Assembly: GCA_041569895.1 (NCBI GenBank)
Contig: JBFFXF010000358.1
Span: forward strand, 1 to 6,130
DNA: 6,130 nt
Source: JBFFXF01 sp041569895
Lineage (GTDB): Bacteria; Planctomycetota; UBA8108; JACQVS01
Direction: 5' to 3'
The stretch's first letter is position 1; every line of letters starts with the position of its first letter. Positions 1-6,038 of this stretch are shown piece after piece. A program made the translations under genes and the position numbers. The notes beneath the pieces are model-generated. The model was not told the origin of the DNA, did no database searches, and saw only the letters and a list, made by a program, of their open reading frames with translations.

Positions 1-20
1 CGACGGCGCGCGCGCCGTCG
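1..20. repeat. Perfect 20-bp GC palindrome at window edge
   Basis: Positions 1-20 equal their own reverse complement. As RNA they could form an 8-bp stem (CGACGGCG with CGCCGTCG) closed by a 4-nt CGCG loop. No T-run follows, so this is not a classical intrinsic terminator. It could be the 3' end structure of a gene lying before the window or part of a coding sequence cut by the edge. A second small inverted repeat follows (AGCCG 21-25 with CGGCT 33-37). Confidence 0.45.
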
Positions 21-58
21 AGCCGGCCCGTGCGGCTTGGATGTTGAAACCGCGCCAC

Positions 59-86
59 ATCTCGGTCAATCTGCGTCATCTGCGGC
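59..86. repeat. Three imperfect ATCTGCG-type tandem units
   Basis: Three units of 9-10 nt follow each other: ATCTCGGTCA (59-68), ATCTGCGTC (69-77) and ATCTGCGGC (78-86). The last two share ATCTGCG exactly. The run resembles short 'ATCTGCGTCATCTGCGG' intergenic repeats that I associate with several environmental bacterial phyla; that association is from memory. The function is unknown. Confidence 0.4.
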
Positions 87-103
87 AGCCCGTGGTGGCT
101 GCC
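84..103 (+). other. Hairpin in the leader of gene 1
   Basis: GGCAGCC (84-90) and GGCTGCC (97-103) are perfect 7-bp arms around a 6-nt loop CGTGGT. The hairpin ends 3 nt before the ribosome binding site of gene 1, so it could influence translation initiation. It does not cover the Shine-Dalgarno sequence. There is no direct evidence of a regulatory role. Confidence 0.4.
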
Positions 104-106
104 CCC

Positions 107-113
107 GGGAGAG
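107..113 (+). promoter_or_regulatory. Ribosome binding site of gene 1
   Basis: GGGAGAG lies 3 nt before the ATG at 117, with its GGAG core (108-111) 5 nt away. It supports that ATG as the start, together with the signal peptide that begins right there. Confidence 0.7.
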
Positions 114-116
114 CCG

Positions 117-2789
117 ATGATCGCACGCACACTGCTTCTCGCATCGCTGATGACGCTCGTGGCGGCCGGTGCCGACACGGGCTCCGACCGCGTCTGGTGG
201 TCGGTGCGCCCACTCGAGCGTCCGCGGGTCCCCGAGCTCCGACCGGACGAGCGCGAGACGGCGCGCTCGCCGGTCGACGCGTTCGTCCTCGCCGGCCTCC
301 GCGAGCACGGGCTGTCGGCATCGCCGGCGGCGGATCGGCGTACGCTGATTCGCCGGCTGTCGTTCGACCTCCTCGGACTGCCCCCCGAGCCGGACGAGGT
401 CGAGGCGTTCGTCGCCGACGAGCGCCCCGACGCCTGGGAACGTCTCGTCGACCGCTACCTGGCCTCGCCGCAGCTCGGCGAGCGCTGGGCGAGGCACTGG
501 CTCGACGTCGTGCACTACGCCGACACGCACGGCTACGACAAGGACAAGCTGCGGCCGAACGCGTGGCCGTACCGCGACTACGTCGTGCGGGCCCTCAACG
601 ACGACCGGACCTACAGCCGATTCGTCGAGGAGCAGATCGCCGGCGATGTCCTCTTCCCCGGGACGTCCGACGGCATCGTCGCGACCGGATTCATCGCTGC
701 CGGGCCCTGGGACTTCATCGGGCACGCGGAGGTCCCCGAGACCAAGGTCGACGGGCGCATCGCGCGCCATCTCGATCGCGACGACATGGTGCGGGCGACG
801 ATGCAGACCTTCACCAGCACGACGGTGGGTTGCGCCCGATGCCACGATCACAAGTTCGATCCGGTCTCGATGGAGGACTACTACAGCTTGCAGGCGATCT
901 TCGCCGCTCTCGACCGGGCGGATCGGCCGTACGACCCGAGCCCCGAGGCGGCGCGCGAGCGACGCGAGCTGAAGCGGCGCCGCGACGAGCTGGTCGCCGG
1001 GCGGCGTCGAATCGAGGAGGAGGTGCGCCGCGCCGCCGGGAGCGAGCTGGAGACCGTCGAGGCGGAGATCGCCAGGCTTCGCGAGACCGCCCCGTCCGAG
1101 CGACCGCCGGCCCACGGCTACCACAGCGCCATCGAGGGGCGTCCGGACGTCGAGAAATGGGTGCAGGTCGACCTCGGTCGTTTGGTGTCGATCGAGCGCA
1201 TCGTCTGGGTCGGCTGTCACGACGATTTCAACGGCATCGGCGCCGGCTTCGGCCATCCACCGCGGCTGCGCATCGCCATCTCCGAGGACGGCGACTTCGC
1301 CTCGGGCGGCACGATCGTGCTCGACCGCACCGGCGAGGACATCCCGAATCCGGGCGTCGCGCCGCAGTCGGTCGAGGTCGGCGGGCGCAGCGCCCGATGG
1401 GTGCGCGTGACGGCGACGCGCCTCGCGCACCGCAAGGATGACTACATCTTCGCGCTCGCCGAGCTCCTCGTCATTGCCGGCGACGGCTCCAACGCCGCTC
1501 GCGGCCGGGAGGTCACGGCGCTGGACTCGATCGAGGCGCCGATTCGGTGGCAGCGCAGCAACCTGGTCGACGGCAAGTACCCCGGCGTGTCGGACGAGGG
1601 ACACGCCGCGCGGCTCGCCGAGCTCACCGAGCGTCGCCGATCGCTGATCGACGGCGCCACCGATGCGACGGCGCGGAAGACGCTCGCGGAGACCGGGCGC
1701 GAGCTCGATGCGGTCGAGGCGGCGCTCGCGAAGTTGCCGGATCAGGCGATGGTCTTCGCCGGCACGGTGCACACCGGCAGCGGGGCGTTCCGCGGCACGG
1801 GACACGACGGCGGCCGGCCGCGTGAGATCCGGGTCCTCGACCGTGGCGACATCCGCACGCCCGGCGAGGTCGTCGGCCCCGGCACCATCGACGTCGGCGC
1901 CGGGCTTGCCGCGCGGTTCGACCTCGGCGAGGACCATTCGGAGGGCGCCCGGCGCCGAGAGCTGGCGCGGTGGATCACCGACCGTCGCAACCCGCTCACC
2001 TGGCGCTCGATCGTCAACCGTCTGTGGCAGTACCACGTCGGTCGCGGCATCGTCGAGACACCGAACGACTTCGGCCGCATGGGCGCGACGCCGAGCCATC
2101 CCGGGCTCCTCGACTGGCTCGCGGTCGAGCTGCGAGACGGCAACGAGTCGTTGAAGCGGATTCACCGGACGATCCTCACCAGCTCGACCTACCGCCAGTC
2201 GACTGCCCACCGCGAGGAGGCCGCGGCGCTCGACGGCGGCAACCGACTGCTCTGGCGCATGAACCGGAGGCGGCTCGAGGCCGAGGCGGTCCGCGACGCG
2301 ACGCTCGCGGTGAGTGGGCGGCTCGACACGCGCATGGGCGGACCCGGCTTCCGCTGCTTCGTGCTCGAGAAGCCCGAGCACTCGCCGCACTACCAGTACG
2401 CGAAGCACGACCCGGACGATCCATCGACCCACCGGCGGTCGATCTATCGTTTCATCGTGCGGTCGCAGCCCGATCCGTTCATGAACACGCTCGACTGCGC
2501 GGACTCGTCGCAGCTCGTCGCGACACGAAACGAGACACTGTCGCCGATCCAGGCGCTGACTCTGCTCAACGACAGGTTCATGGTGCGCGCGGCGTCCTGG
2601 TTCGCGACGCGTCTCGAGCGCGAGGCTCCGGACATCGAGAGGCGGATCGACCGGGCGTACCGCCTGGCGCTCGGACGCGCGCCGACGGCCGACGAGCTGG
2701 CGGCGATGGCGTCCTACGGCCGCGAGTTCGGGCTCGAGAACGCGTGCCGGGTGATGTTCAACTTGAATGAGTTCGTGTTTGTGGATTGA
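117..2789 (+). CDS. Secreted PSCyt2/PSD1 protein: DUF1549, discoidin-like domain, DUF1553
   Basis: An 890-residue exported protein of a family expanded in Planctomycetota; its biochemical role is not established. A Sec signal peptide (hydrophobic residues 6-17) probably ends at AGA, residues 17-19. A WWSVRPLERP linker (27-36) leads into DUF1549 (about 50-268), with RLSFDLLGLPP (80-90), WLDVVHYADTHGYDKD (128-143) and the family's CARCH motif (C239, C242, H243) followed by DHKFDP. CxxCH is the c-type haem signature, but haem binding is unproven here. Charged helical segments (about 276-325 and 497-540) surround a discoidin-like beta domain (about 333-454; KWVQVDLG at 347-354). DUF1553 (about 612-868) has RRNPLTWRSIVNRLWQYH, TPNDFGRMG, TSSTYRQS and LNDRFM. 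The NEFVFVD ending matches the family's usual C-terminus, so the protein looks complete. The N-terminal PSCyt1 haem domain of longer relatives is absent. Gene 2, its usual partner, follows after 151 bp. Confidence 0.93.
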   Translation: MIARTLLLASLMTLVAAGADTGSDRVWWSVRPLERPRVPELRPDERETARSPVDAFVLAGLREHGLSASPAADRRTLIRRLSFDLLGLPPEPDEVEAFVADERPDAWERLVDRYLASPQLGERWARHWLDVVHYADTHGYDKDKLRPNAWPYRDYVVRALNDDRTYSRFVEEQIAGDVLFPGTSDGIVATGFIAAGPWDFIGHAEVPETKVDGRIARHLDRDDMVRATMQTFTSTTVGCARCHDHKFDPVSMEDYYSLQAIFAALDRADRPYDPSPEAARERRELKRRRDELVAGRRRIEEEVRRAAGSELETVEAEIARLRETAPSERPPAHGYHSAIEGRPDVEKWVQVDLGRLVSIERIVWVGCHDDFNGIGAGFGHPPRLRIAISEDGDFASGGTIVLDRTGEDIPNPGVAPQSVEVGGRSARWVRVTATRLAHRKDDYIFALAELLVIAGDGSNAARGREVTALDSIEAPIRWQRSNLVDGKYPGVSDEGHAARLAELTERRRSLIDGATDATARKTLAETGRELDAVEAALAKLPDQAMVFAGTVHTGSGAFRGTGHDGGRPREIRVLDRGDIRTPGEVVGPGTIDVGAGLAARFDLGEDHSEGARRRELARWITDRRNPLTWRSIVNRLWQYHVGRGIVETPNDFGRMGATPSHPGLLDWLAVELRDGNESLKRIHRTILTSSTYRQSTAHREEAAALDGGNRLLWRMNRRRLEAEAVRDATLAVSGRLDTRMGGPGFRCFVLEKPEHSPHYQYAKHDPDDPSTHRRSIYRFIVRSQPDPFMNTLDCADSSQLVATRNETLSPIQALTLLNDRFMVRAASWFATRLEREAPDIERRIDRAYRLALGRAPTADELAAMASYGREFGLENACRVMFNLNEFVFVD

Positions 2790-2854
2790 GGGGATTCGAG
2801 CCGGAGACCGAGAACTCCGAGTCTGTTGTGAAGATCGACGACGAGGCCGACTTC

Positions 2855-2896
2855 GGGAACGGGAACGGGCACGGGAACGGGGACGGGGACGGGCCC
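2855..2896 (+). repeat. GGGRAC hexamer array in the gene 2 leader
   Basis: Seven consecutive 6-nt units: GGGAAC twice, GGGCAC, GGGAAC, GGGGAC twice, then GGGCCC. GGG tracts start at 2855, 2861, 2867, 2873, 2879, 2885 and 2891, in exact register with loops of 2-3 nt on the coding strand. This fits the G3+N1-7 rule for a potential G-quadruplex in DNA or mRNA. The array lies in the 151-bp gap between genes 1 and 2 and ends 44 nt before the chosen start of gene 2. Read in the gene 2 frame it encodes an Arg/Glu/Gly repeat, which argues that it is not coding. The rest of the gap before it (2790-2854) shows no recognisable element. Confidence 0.85.
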
Positions 2897-2908
2897 GAAC
2901 CGTTCGGG
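2894..2908. repeat. Inverted repeat before gene 2
   Basis: CCCGAAC (2894-2900) and GTTCGGG (2902-2908) are perfect arms around a single central C. The element begins inside the last unit of the G-rich array and ends 32 nt before the gene 2 start. Near-zero spacing suits a protein-binding dyad better than a hairpin, although 6-bp arms with a 3-nt loop are possible. It may also simply be a by-product of the repetitive sequence. Confidence 0.4.
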
Positions 2909-2927
2909 ACGAATGCGAACCGAATTT

Positions 2928-2931
2928 GGAG
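2928..2931 (+). promoter_or_regulatory. Ribosome binding site that decides the gene 2 start
   Basis: GGAG lies 9 nt before the GTG at 2941. It selects this GTG over the in-frame ATG at 2767, which lies inside gene 1 and would translate the G-rich repeat. The twin-arginine signal begins immediately after the GTG, which agrees. Confidence 0.65.
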
Positions 2932-2940
2932 CGAAGGGCT

Positions 2941-4401
2941 GTGAGACGGCGTGAGTTTCTCTGGCGGTCGGGGGGCGGGCTCGGGGGCATCGCGCTCGCG
3001 TCGCTTCTCGGCGATGAGGGGCTGCTCGCGGCGGGCGGCGAGTCCGGGGCCTCGAGGGCCGGCGGGCTCCACCACCCGGCGCGCGCGAAGCGCGTCGTGC
3101 AGCTCTTCATGGCGGGCGCCGCGAGCCACGTCGATCTCTTCGACTACAAGCCGCGCCTGGTGCGCGAGCACGGCAAGGAGTGGGATCCGGGCGAGACCGT
3201 CGAGCTCTTCCAGAGCACGCCCGGCAGCACGTTCGCGTCCCCCTGGAGCTGGAAGCGCCACGGCGAATGCGGCAAGCACCTGAGCGAGATCGTCGAGCCG
3301 CTCGGCGAGTGCGTCGATGACATCGCCTTCATCCACAACATGGTCGGCAAGACCGGCGTGCACAGCCAGGCGACGCTGCTCCAGGCGACGGGGTTCCAGG
3401 AGCCCGGCTTCCCCGGTGCCGGCGCGTGGGTGAGCTACGCGCTCGGCAGCATGAACCGCAATCTGCCGACGTTCGTCGTGCTTCCCGATCGGCGCGGCTA
3501 CGCGTCGAACGGGCCGAAGAACTGGTCGTCGGCGTTCCTGCCGGCCGAGCACCAGGGGACGATCATCCGCCCCGGCGACCCCGAGCCGATCGCCAATCTC
3601 CGGCCGCTCCCGGGCGGCTACATCACCGGACCCAGCGACGCGCGCGCCCGCGATCTCCTCTCTCGTCTCAACCGGCGCCACGAGCGCGAGCGTCCCGGCG
3701 ACTCGCGCCTCGAGGCGCGGATCCAGGCGTACGAGCTCGCCGCGCGCATGCAACTGAGCGCGCCGGAAGCGCTCGACATCTCCGACGAGCCCGAGTACGT
3801 ACTCCGCATGTACGGGCTCGACCACAGCTCGGTGAGCTTCCCGAAGGAGATCAACGCGCTCGAGGAGACCGATCGCTTCGCGCGCAAGTGTCTCGTCGCG
3901 CGCCGACTGCTCGAGCGCGGCGTGCGCTTCGTGCAGATCTGGTCCGGAAACGACAACGGCTTCCCGCGCCGAAACTGGGACTCACACGAGGACATCAAGC
4001 GCGATCACGGGCCGCTGGCGCTCGGCATGGCGCGCGGCACGGCGGCGCTCATCCGCGACCTCAAGCAGCGCGGGCTGCTGGAGGACACGGTAATCCTCTG
4101 GACGACGGAGTTCGGACGCATGCCGTGCGCGCAGGGATCGAAGGGGCGCGATCACAACCCCTTCGTGTTCACCAACTGGCTCGCCGGCGGCGGCATCCGC
4201 GGCGGCGTGACACACGGGCCGAGCGACGAGTGGGGTTTCCGCCCCGCCGACCGCGACAACCCGACGCTCGTGTACGACGTCCACGCGACGATCCTCCACC
4301 TCCTCGGCATCGACCACGAGCGGCTGACCGTCCGCCACGACGGCATCGACCGCCGGCTCACCGACGTCCACGGCCACGTGATCGACGGCGTTCTCGCCTG
4401 A
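2941..4401 (+). CDS. Tat-exported DUF1501 family protein
   Basis: A 486-residue protein of the DUF1501 family, distantly related to the alkaline phosphatase/sulfatase fold; no activity is firmly established. It starts with a twin-arginine signal, MRRREFLWRS, followed by a Gly/Ala/Leu-rich stretch (11-31), so export of the folded protein by Tat is predicted. Family motifs appear in order: LFMAGAASHVDLFDYKP (55-71, where relatives often have GGPSH), HNMVGKTGVHSQ (132-143), FPKEI (300-304), NWDSH (345-349), TTEFGRMP (388-395), GRDHNPFVFTNWLAGGG (402-418) and LTDVHGHVI (473-481). The Asp, His and Glu residues of the last motifs are plausible metal ligands by analogy with sulfatases; this is inference. 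Length and C-terminus are typical. The start at GTG 2941 rests on a GGAG site, the Tat motif and exclusion of a repeat-encoded 58-residue extension. It follows gene 1, its common partner, in the same direction and is probably co-transcribed. Confidence 0.93.
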   Translation: MRRREFLWRSGGGLGGIALASLLGDEGLLAAGGESGASRAGGLHHPARAKRVVQLFMAGAASHVDLFDYKPRLVREHGKEWDPGETVELFQSTPGSTFASPWSWKRHGECGKHLSEIVEPLGECVDDIAFIHNMVGKTGVHSQATLLQATGFQEPGFPGAGAWVSYALGSMNRNLPTFVVLPDRRGYASNGPKNWSSAFLPAEHQGTIIRPGDPEPIANLRPLPGGYITGPSDARARDLLSRLNRRHERERPGDSRLEARIQAYELAARMQLSAPEALDISDEPEYVLRMYGLDHSSVSFPKEINALEETDRFARKCLVARRLLERGVRFVQIWSGNDNGFPRRNWDSHEDIKRDHGPLALGMARGTAALIRDLKQRGLLEDTVILWTTEFGRMPCAQGSKGRDHNPFVFTNWLAGGGIRGGVTHGPSDEWGFRPADRDNPTLVYDVHATILHLLGIDHERLTVRHDGIDRRLTDVHGHVIDGVLA

Positions 4402-4440
4402 CGTCGTCGGCGTCGGCGTCGTCCTCGTCCTCGTCGTCGA
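4402..4440. repeat. GTC/CTC/GGC triplet tract after gene 2
   Basis: Straight after the gene 2 stop, the sequence is almost purely GTC, GGC and CTC triplets up to about 4440. It is simple-sequence DNA that runs into the hexamer array. I see no stem followed by a T-run, so no intrinsic terminator for gene 2 can be named. Confidence 0.7.
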
Positions 4441-4441
4441 T

Positions 4442-4595
4442 CCGATGCCGAGTCCGATGACCGAGTCAGAGATCAGAGATCGGAGTCCGAATCGGAATCG
4501 GAGTCGGTATCGGTCATCGGAATCGGAATCGGAATCGGTCATCCGAGTCGGAATCCGAATCGGACATCGGAGTCGGAATCGCTATCGGTCATCGG
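4442..4595. repeat. Degenerate hexamer array between convergent genes, with 25-bp higher-order period
   Basis: The array fills the gap between the convergent genes 2 and 3 and stops 3 nt before the gene 3 stop codon. It opens with CCGANN units (4442-4466, including a 7-nt CCGATGA), switches strand around CAGAGATCAGAG (4467-4478), then runs as NRTCSG units (AATCGG, AGTCGG, TATCGG) to 4595. Seven-nt units of the form WCATCSG at 4514, 4539, 4564 and 4589 are each exactly 25 bp apart (three hexamers plus one heptamer). TATCGGTCATCGG occurs identically at 4508-4520 and 4583-4595. Short open frames across it encode only dipeptide repeats and are not genes. Confidence 0.85.
4453..4521. other. Long-armed inverted repeat, possible bidirectional 3' structure
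   Basis: TCCGATGACCGA (4453-4464) and TCGGTCATCGGA (4510-4521) are perfect 12-bp complementary arms about 45 nt apart. An 11-bp copy of the second arm recurs at 4585-4595. A transcript of either strand through this gap could fold here, so a role in 3' end protection or termination of both convergent genes is conceivable. No T-run is present, and the repeat follows from the array switching strand, so the functional reading is weak. Confidence 0.3.
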
Positions 4596-4598
4596 CCG

Positions 4599-5900
4599 TC
4601 AGTCCCCCCCGAGCTGCCGGTCGGCGAAGTCGAGGTAGCGTTCCCAGTCCCAGCGCGTGACGTCGTGGCGGCCGGAGCGGATGTGGTAGCCGATGCGGCC
4701 CATCGACGGCCTGTCGACCTCCGGCATGGCGTCCGACGGCAGTCCCTCGGTGCCGAGCAGCCTGTAGACCGGGTCGGCGTGTCGCGCCGAGAGGAACTCG
4801 CCGCGCGGATCGGCCCAGCGATCCTCGACGGCGCTCGCGATGTACGCCGGCCGCGGCGCGATCAGCGCCACCAGCATGTGCTGGTCGACGGGGAGCTCGT
4901 CCTCGCGTCCGTTGTACGCCTTGAAGTTGCCGCAAAACCAGTGCGGGAACGACGTGTTGATGCGCGTGACGGTCTCGCCGAAGCGACGACGACTGAGCGC
5001 GGCACCGCCGCAGCCCGAGTTGTTCGAGATGACGAGCGCGAACCGCTCGTCACGGGCCCCGGCCCAGAGCGCCGTCTTGCCGAGGCGCGAGTGCCCGATC
5101 ACGGCGACGCGATCGTGGTCGACCTCGGCGTCTGTCTCGAGGTAATCGAGAGCCCGGCTCAGGCCCCACGCCCACGCGCCGATGGTGCCCCACTGGTCGG
5201 GAGCGGGCGCCTGCTGGCCCTCCCAGAGAAAAAGCGGGTGAACGCCGTTCTGAAAGCCGTCGTGGAAGTCCGGATCGATGTCGCCGCAGAACGCCGTCGC
5301 CAGCGCATAGCCGCGCGACAGGATCAGGTCGATCGCCCAGCGGCTCGCGCTCGTGCCACGTGACTCCTCGGTGGCGCGATTCTCGACCGCGCCCGGCGTC
5401 CTGGACCGCACCCAGCCCCTGGCGAGCGGCACCGCGGGATCGGCGCTCACCGTGTGGTTGCCGTTGAAGTTGAGCCCGAGAAACGCCGGCACCGGCTTGC
5501 GGGCCGACGCGGGCACGTAGATGAGAAGGTCCATCGACGGGCCGTCGTGGCTGCCCGAGAAGAGCACGCTCACCTGCTTGCGAATCGCCGTGCCGTCGAG
5601 GACGCCGTGCTCGACCGAGTGCACGACGAACCGCATCGCCCGCGGCCGTCGCGGCGCCCGGCCGTAGACGTGCGTCCGGAAGAGCTCGAGGATCTCCGGC
5701 CGCCGCTTCGCCCGCCACGTCTCGGCGTCGGTGACACGCTCGCCGCTCGAGAGCACCAGCGGATCGGGCAGCGTATACGCGGGCACCCGGGCCTCATCGT
5801 AGTTGGTCTCGTCGGCGACCGCGCTCACGGTGAGGGCTGCTGCAAGGAGCAGGGTGACCGCGGGCACGGGCCGGGTGAGTGCAGCGTGTGTCGATGCCAT
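4599..5900 (-). CDS. Secreted CE15 carbohydrate esterase (glucuronoyl esterase type)
   Basis: A 433-residue alpha/beta hydrolase matching bacterial carbohydrate esterase family 15, which hydrolyses esters of 4-O-methyl-glucuronic acid side chains of xylan, including lignin-carbohydrate bonds. A Sec signal peptide (hydrophobic residues 13-28, AVA at 27-29) predicts export. The nucleophile motif GHSRLGK (269-275) contains Ser271; bacterial members have His where fungal enzymes have Cys. NNSGCGGAALSRRRFGE (293-309) offers Glu309 as the acidic residue, with Asp360 in EDRWADP as the alternative position; His412 in GRHDVTRWDW is the likely catalytic base. FPHWFC (318-323) and LPVDQHMLVALIAPRP (336-351) are also family features. 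The ATG at 5900 has GGAGG 8 nt upstream. No carbohydrate-binding module is present. Acetylxylan esterase is a common alternative label, but the motifs favour CE15. It converges on gene 2 and has its own leader, so it is a separate transcription unit. Confidence 0.9.
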   Translation of the reverse strand: MASTHAALTRPVPAVTLLLAAALTVSAVADETNYDEARVPAYTLPDPLVLSSGERVTDAETWRAKRRPEILELFRTHVYGRAPRRPRAMRFVVHSVEHGVLDGTAIRKQVSVLFSGSHDGPSMDLLIYVPASARKPVPAFLGLNFNGNHTVSADPAVPLARGWVRSRTPGAVENRATEESRGTSASRWAIDLILSRGYALATAFCGDIDPDFHDGFQNGVHPLFLWEGQQAPAPDQWGTIGAWAWGLSRALDYLETDAEVDHDRVAVIGHSRLGKTALWAGARDERFALVISNNSGCGGAALSRRRFGETVTRINTSFPHWFCGNFKAYNGREDELPVDQHMLVALIAPRPAYIASAVEDRWADPRGEFLSARHADPVYRLLGTEGLPSDAMPEVDRPSMGRIGYHIRSGRHDVTRWDWERYLDFADRQLGGD

Positions 5901-5908
5901 GAGATTCG

Positions 5909-5913
5909 CCTCC
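5909..5913 (-). promoter_or_regulatory. Ribosome binding site of gene 3, partly in a hairpin
   Basis: On the minus strand GGAGG precedes the ATG by 8 nt, a strong Shine-Dalgarno match that fixes the start. Three of its bases lie in a small perfect hairpin: 5911-5915 pairs with 5919-5923 (5-bp arms, 3-nt loop). The stem is short, so any masking effect would be mild. Confidence 0.75.
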
Positions 5914-5925
5914 GTATCACGGATT

Positions 5926-5970
5926 CCCCTCGTTCCCGTTCCCGGTCCCGGACCCGGTCCCGGTCCCGAA
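5926..5970 (-). repeat. GGG hexamer array in the gene 3 leader
   Basis: On the coding (minus) strand of gene 3, six GGG tracts sit at exact 6-nt spacing (5965-5967, 5959-5961, 5953-5955, 5947-5949, 5941-5943, 5935-5937) with 3-nt spacers such as ACC, TCC and AAC. A GGGG follows at 5926-5929. It meets the G3+N1-7 rule for a potential G-quadruplex and ends 25 nt before the ATG. It closely resembles the array before gene 2 in unit, length and orientation relative to the gene; both begin with TTCGGGA. Confidence 0.85.
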
Positions 5971-6004
5971 AACCATCGCCGTCACTTTCGTATCCAACGT
6001 CGAG

Positions 6005-6016
6005 CCGACCGGTCGG
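6005..6016. repeat. 12-bp perfect palindrome upstream of gene 3
   Basis: CCGACCGGTCGG is its own reverse complement and lies about 105 bp upstream of the gene 3 start, between the two repeat arrays. It could be an operator-like dyad, but such sites arise easily in GC-rich repeat-prone DNA. The surrounding stretch 5971-6038 has no convincing -35/-10 pair; the promoter of gene 3 presumably lies in or near it. Confidence 0.3.
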
Positions 6017-6038
6017 GGTCGGAGTCCGAGACAGAGGT

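Noticed and set aside
44..72. Possible promoter of gene 1 (TTGAAA at 44-49)
   Set aside because: At the expected 17-nt spacing the -10 position (67-72) matches TATAAT at only two bases, so there is no support beyond the -35-like word.
41..1441. A 466-codon plus-strand frame overlapping gene 1
   Set aside because: The translation is an Arg/Ala/Pro-rich string typical of a shifted frame in GC-rich coding DNA, without any domain; it overlaps the well-supported gene 1.
66..3110. A 1014-codon open frame antisense to gene 1
   Set aside because: It is in the mirror frame, where its stops would need sense codons TTA, CTA or TCA, which are rare in this GC-rich DNA. Its translation is Arg/Val/Asp-rich with no family motif, while the plus strand shows clear conserved domains.
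2758..3825. A 355-codon antisense frame over gene 2
   Set aside because: It has the same mirror-frame relation to gene 2, and its N-terminal part covers the conserved DUF1501 region; no motif of its own.
4471..4595. CRISPR array
   Set aside because: The repeats are contiguous degenerate hexamers with no unique spacers of 30-40 nt and no cas gene nearby.
4402..4598. Intrinsic terminators for genes 2 and 3
   Set aside because: No GC-rich stem followed by a T-run is seen on either strand; termination may be Rho-dependent or outside the canonical form.
4604..4610. A run of seven G on the gene 3 coding strand just before its stop, as a possible phase-variation site
   Set aside because: Both alternative frames reach a stop within about 20 nt beyond the normal one (4589-4591 and 4582-4584), so slippage would only alter the last few residues.
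4445..4660. A 71-codon frame across the hexamer array (Ser-Glu and Arg-Asn dipeptide repeats)
   Set aside because: The translation only reflects the repeat period of six; there is no ribosome binding site and it runs antisense into the end of gene 3.
4665..5363. A 232-codon plus-strand frame opposite gene 3
   Set aside because: It is the mirror frame of the CE15 gene, with low-complexity Arg/Val/Ala composition and no motif.
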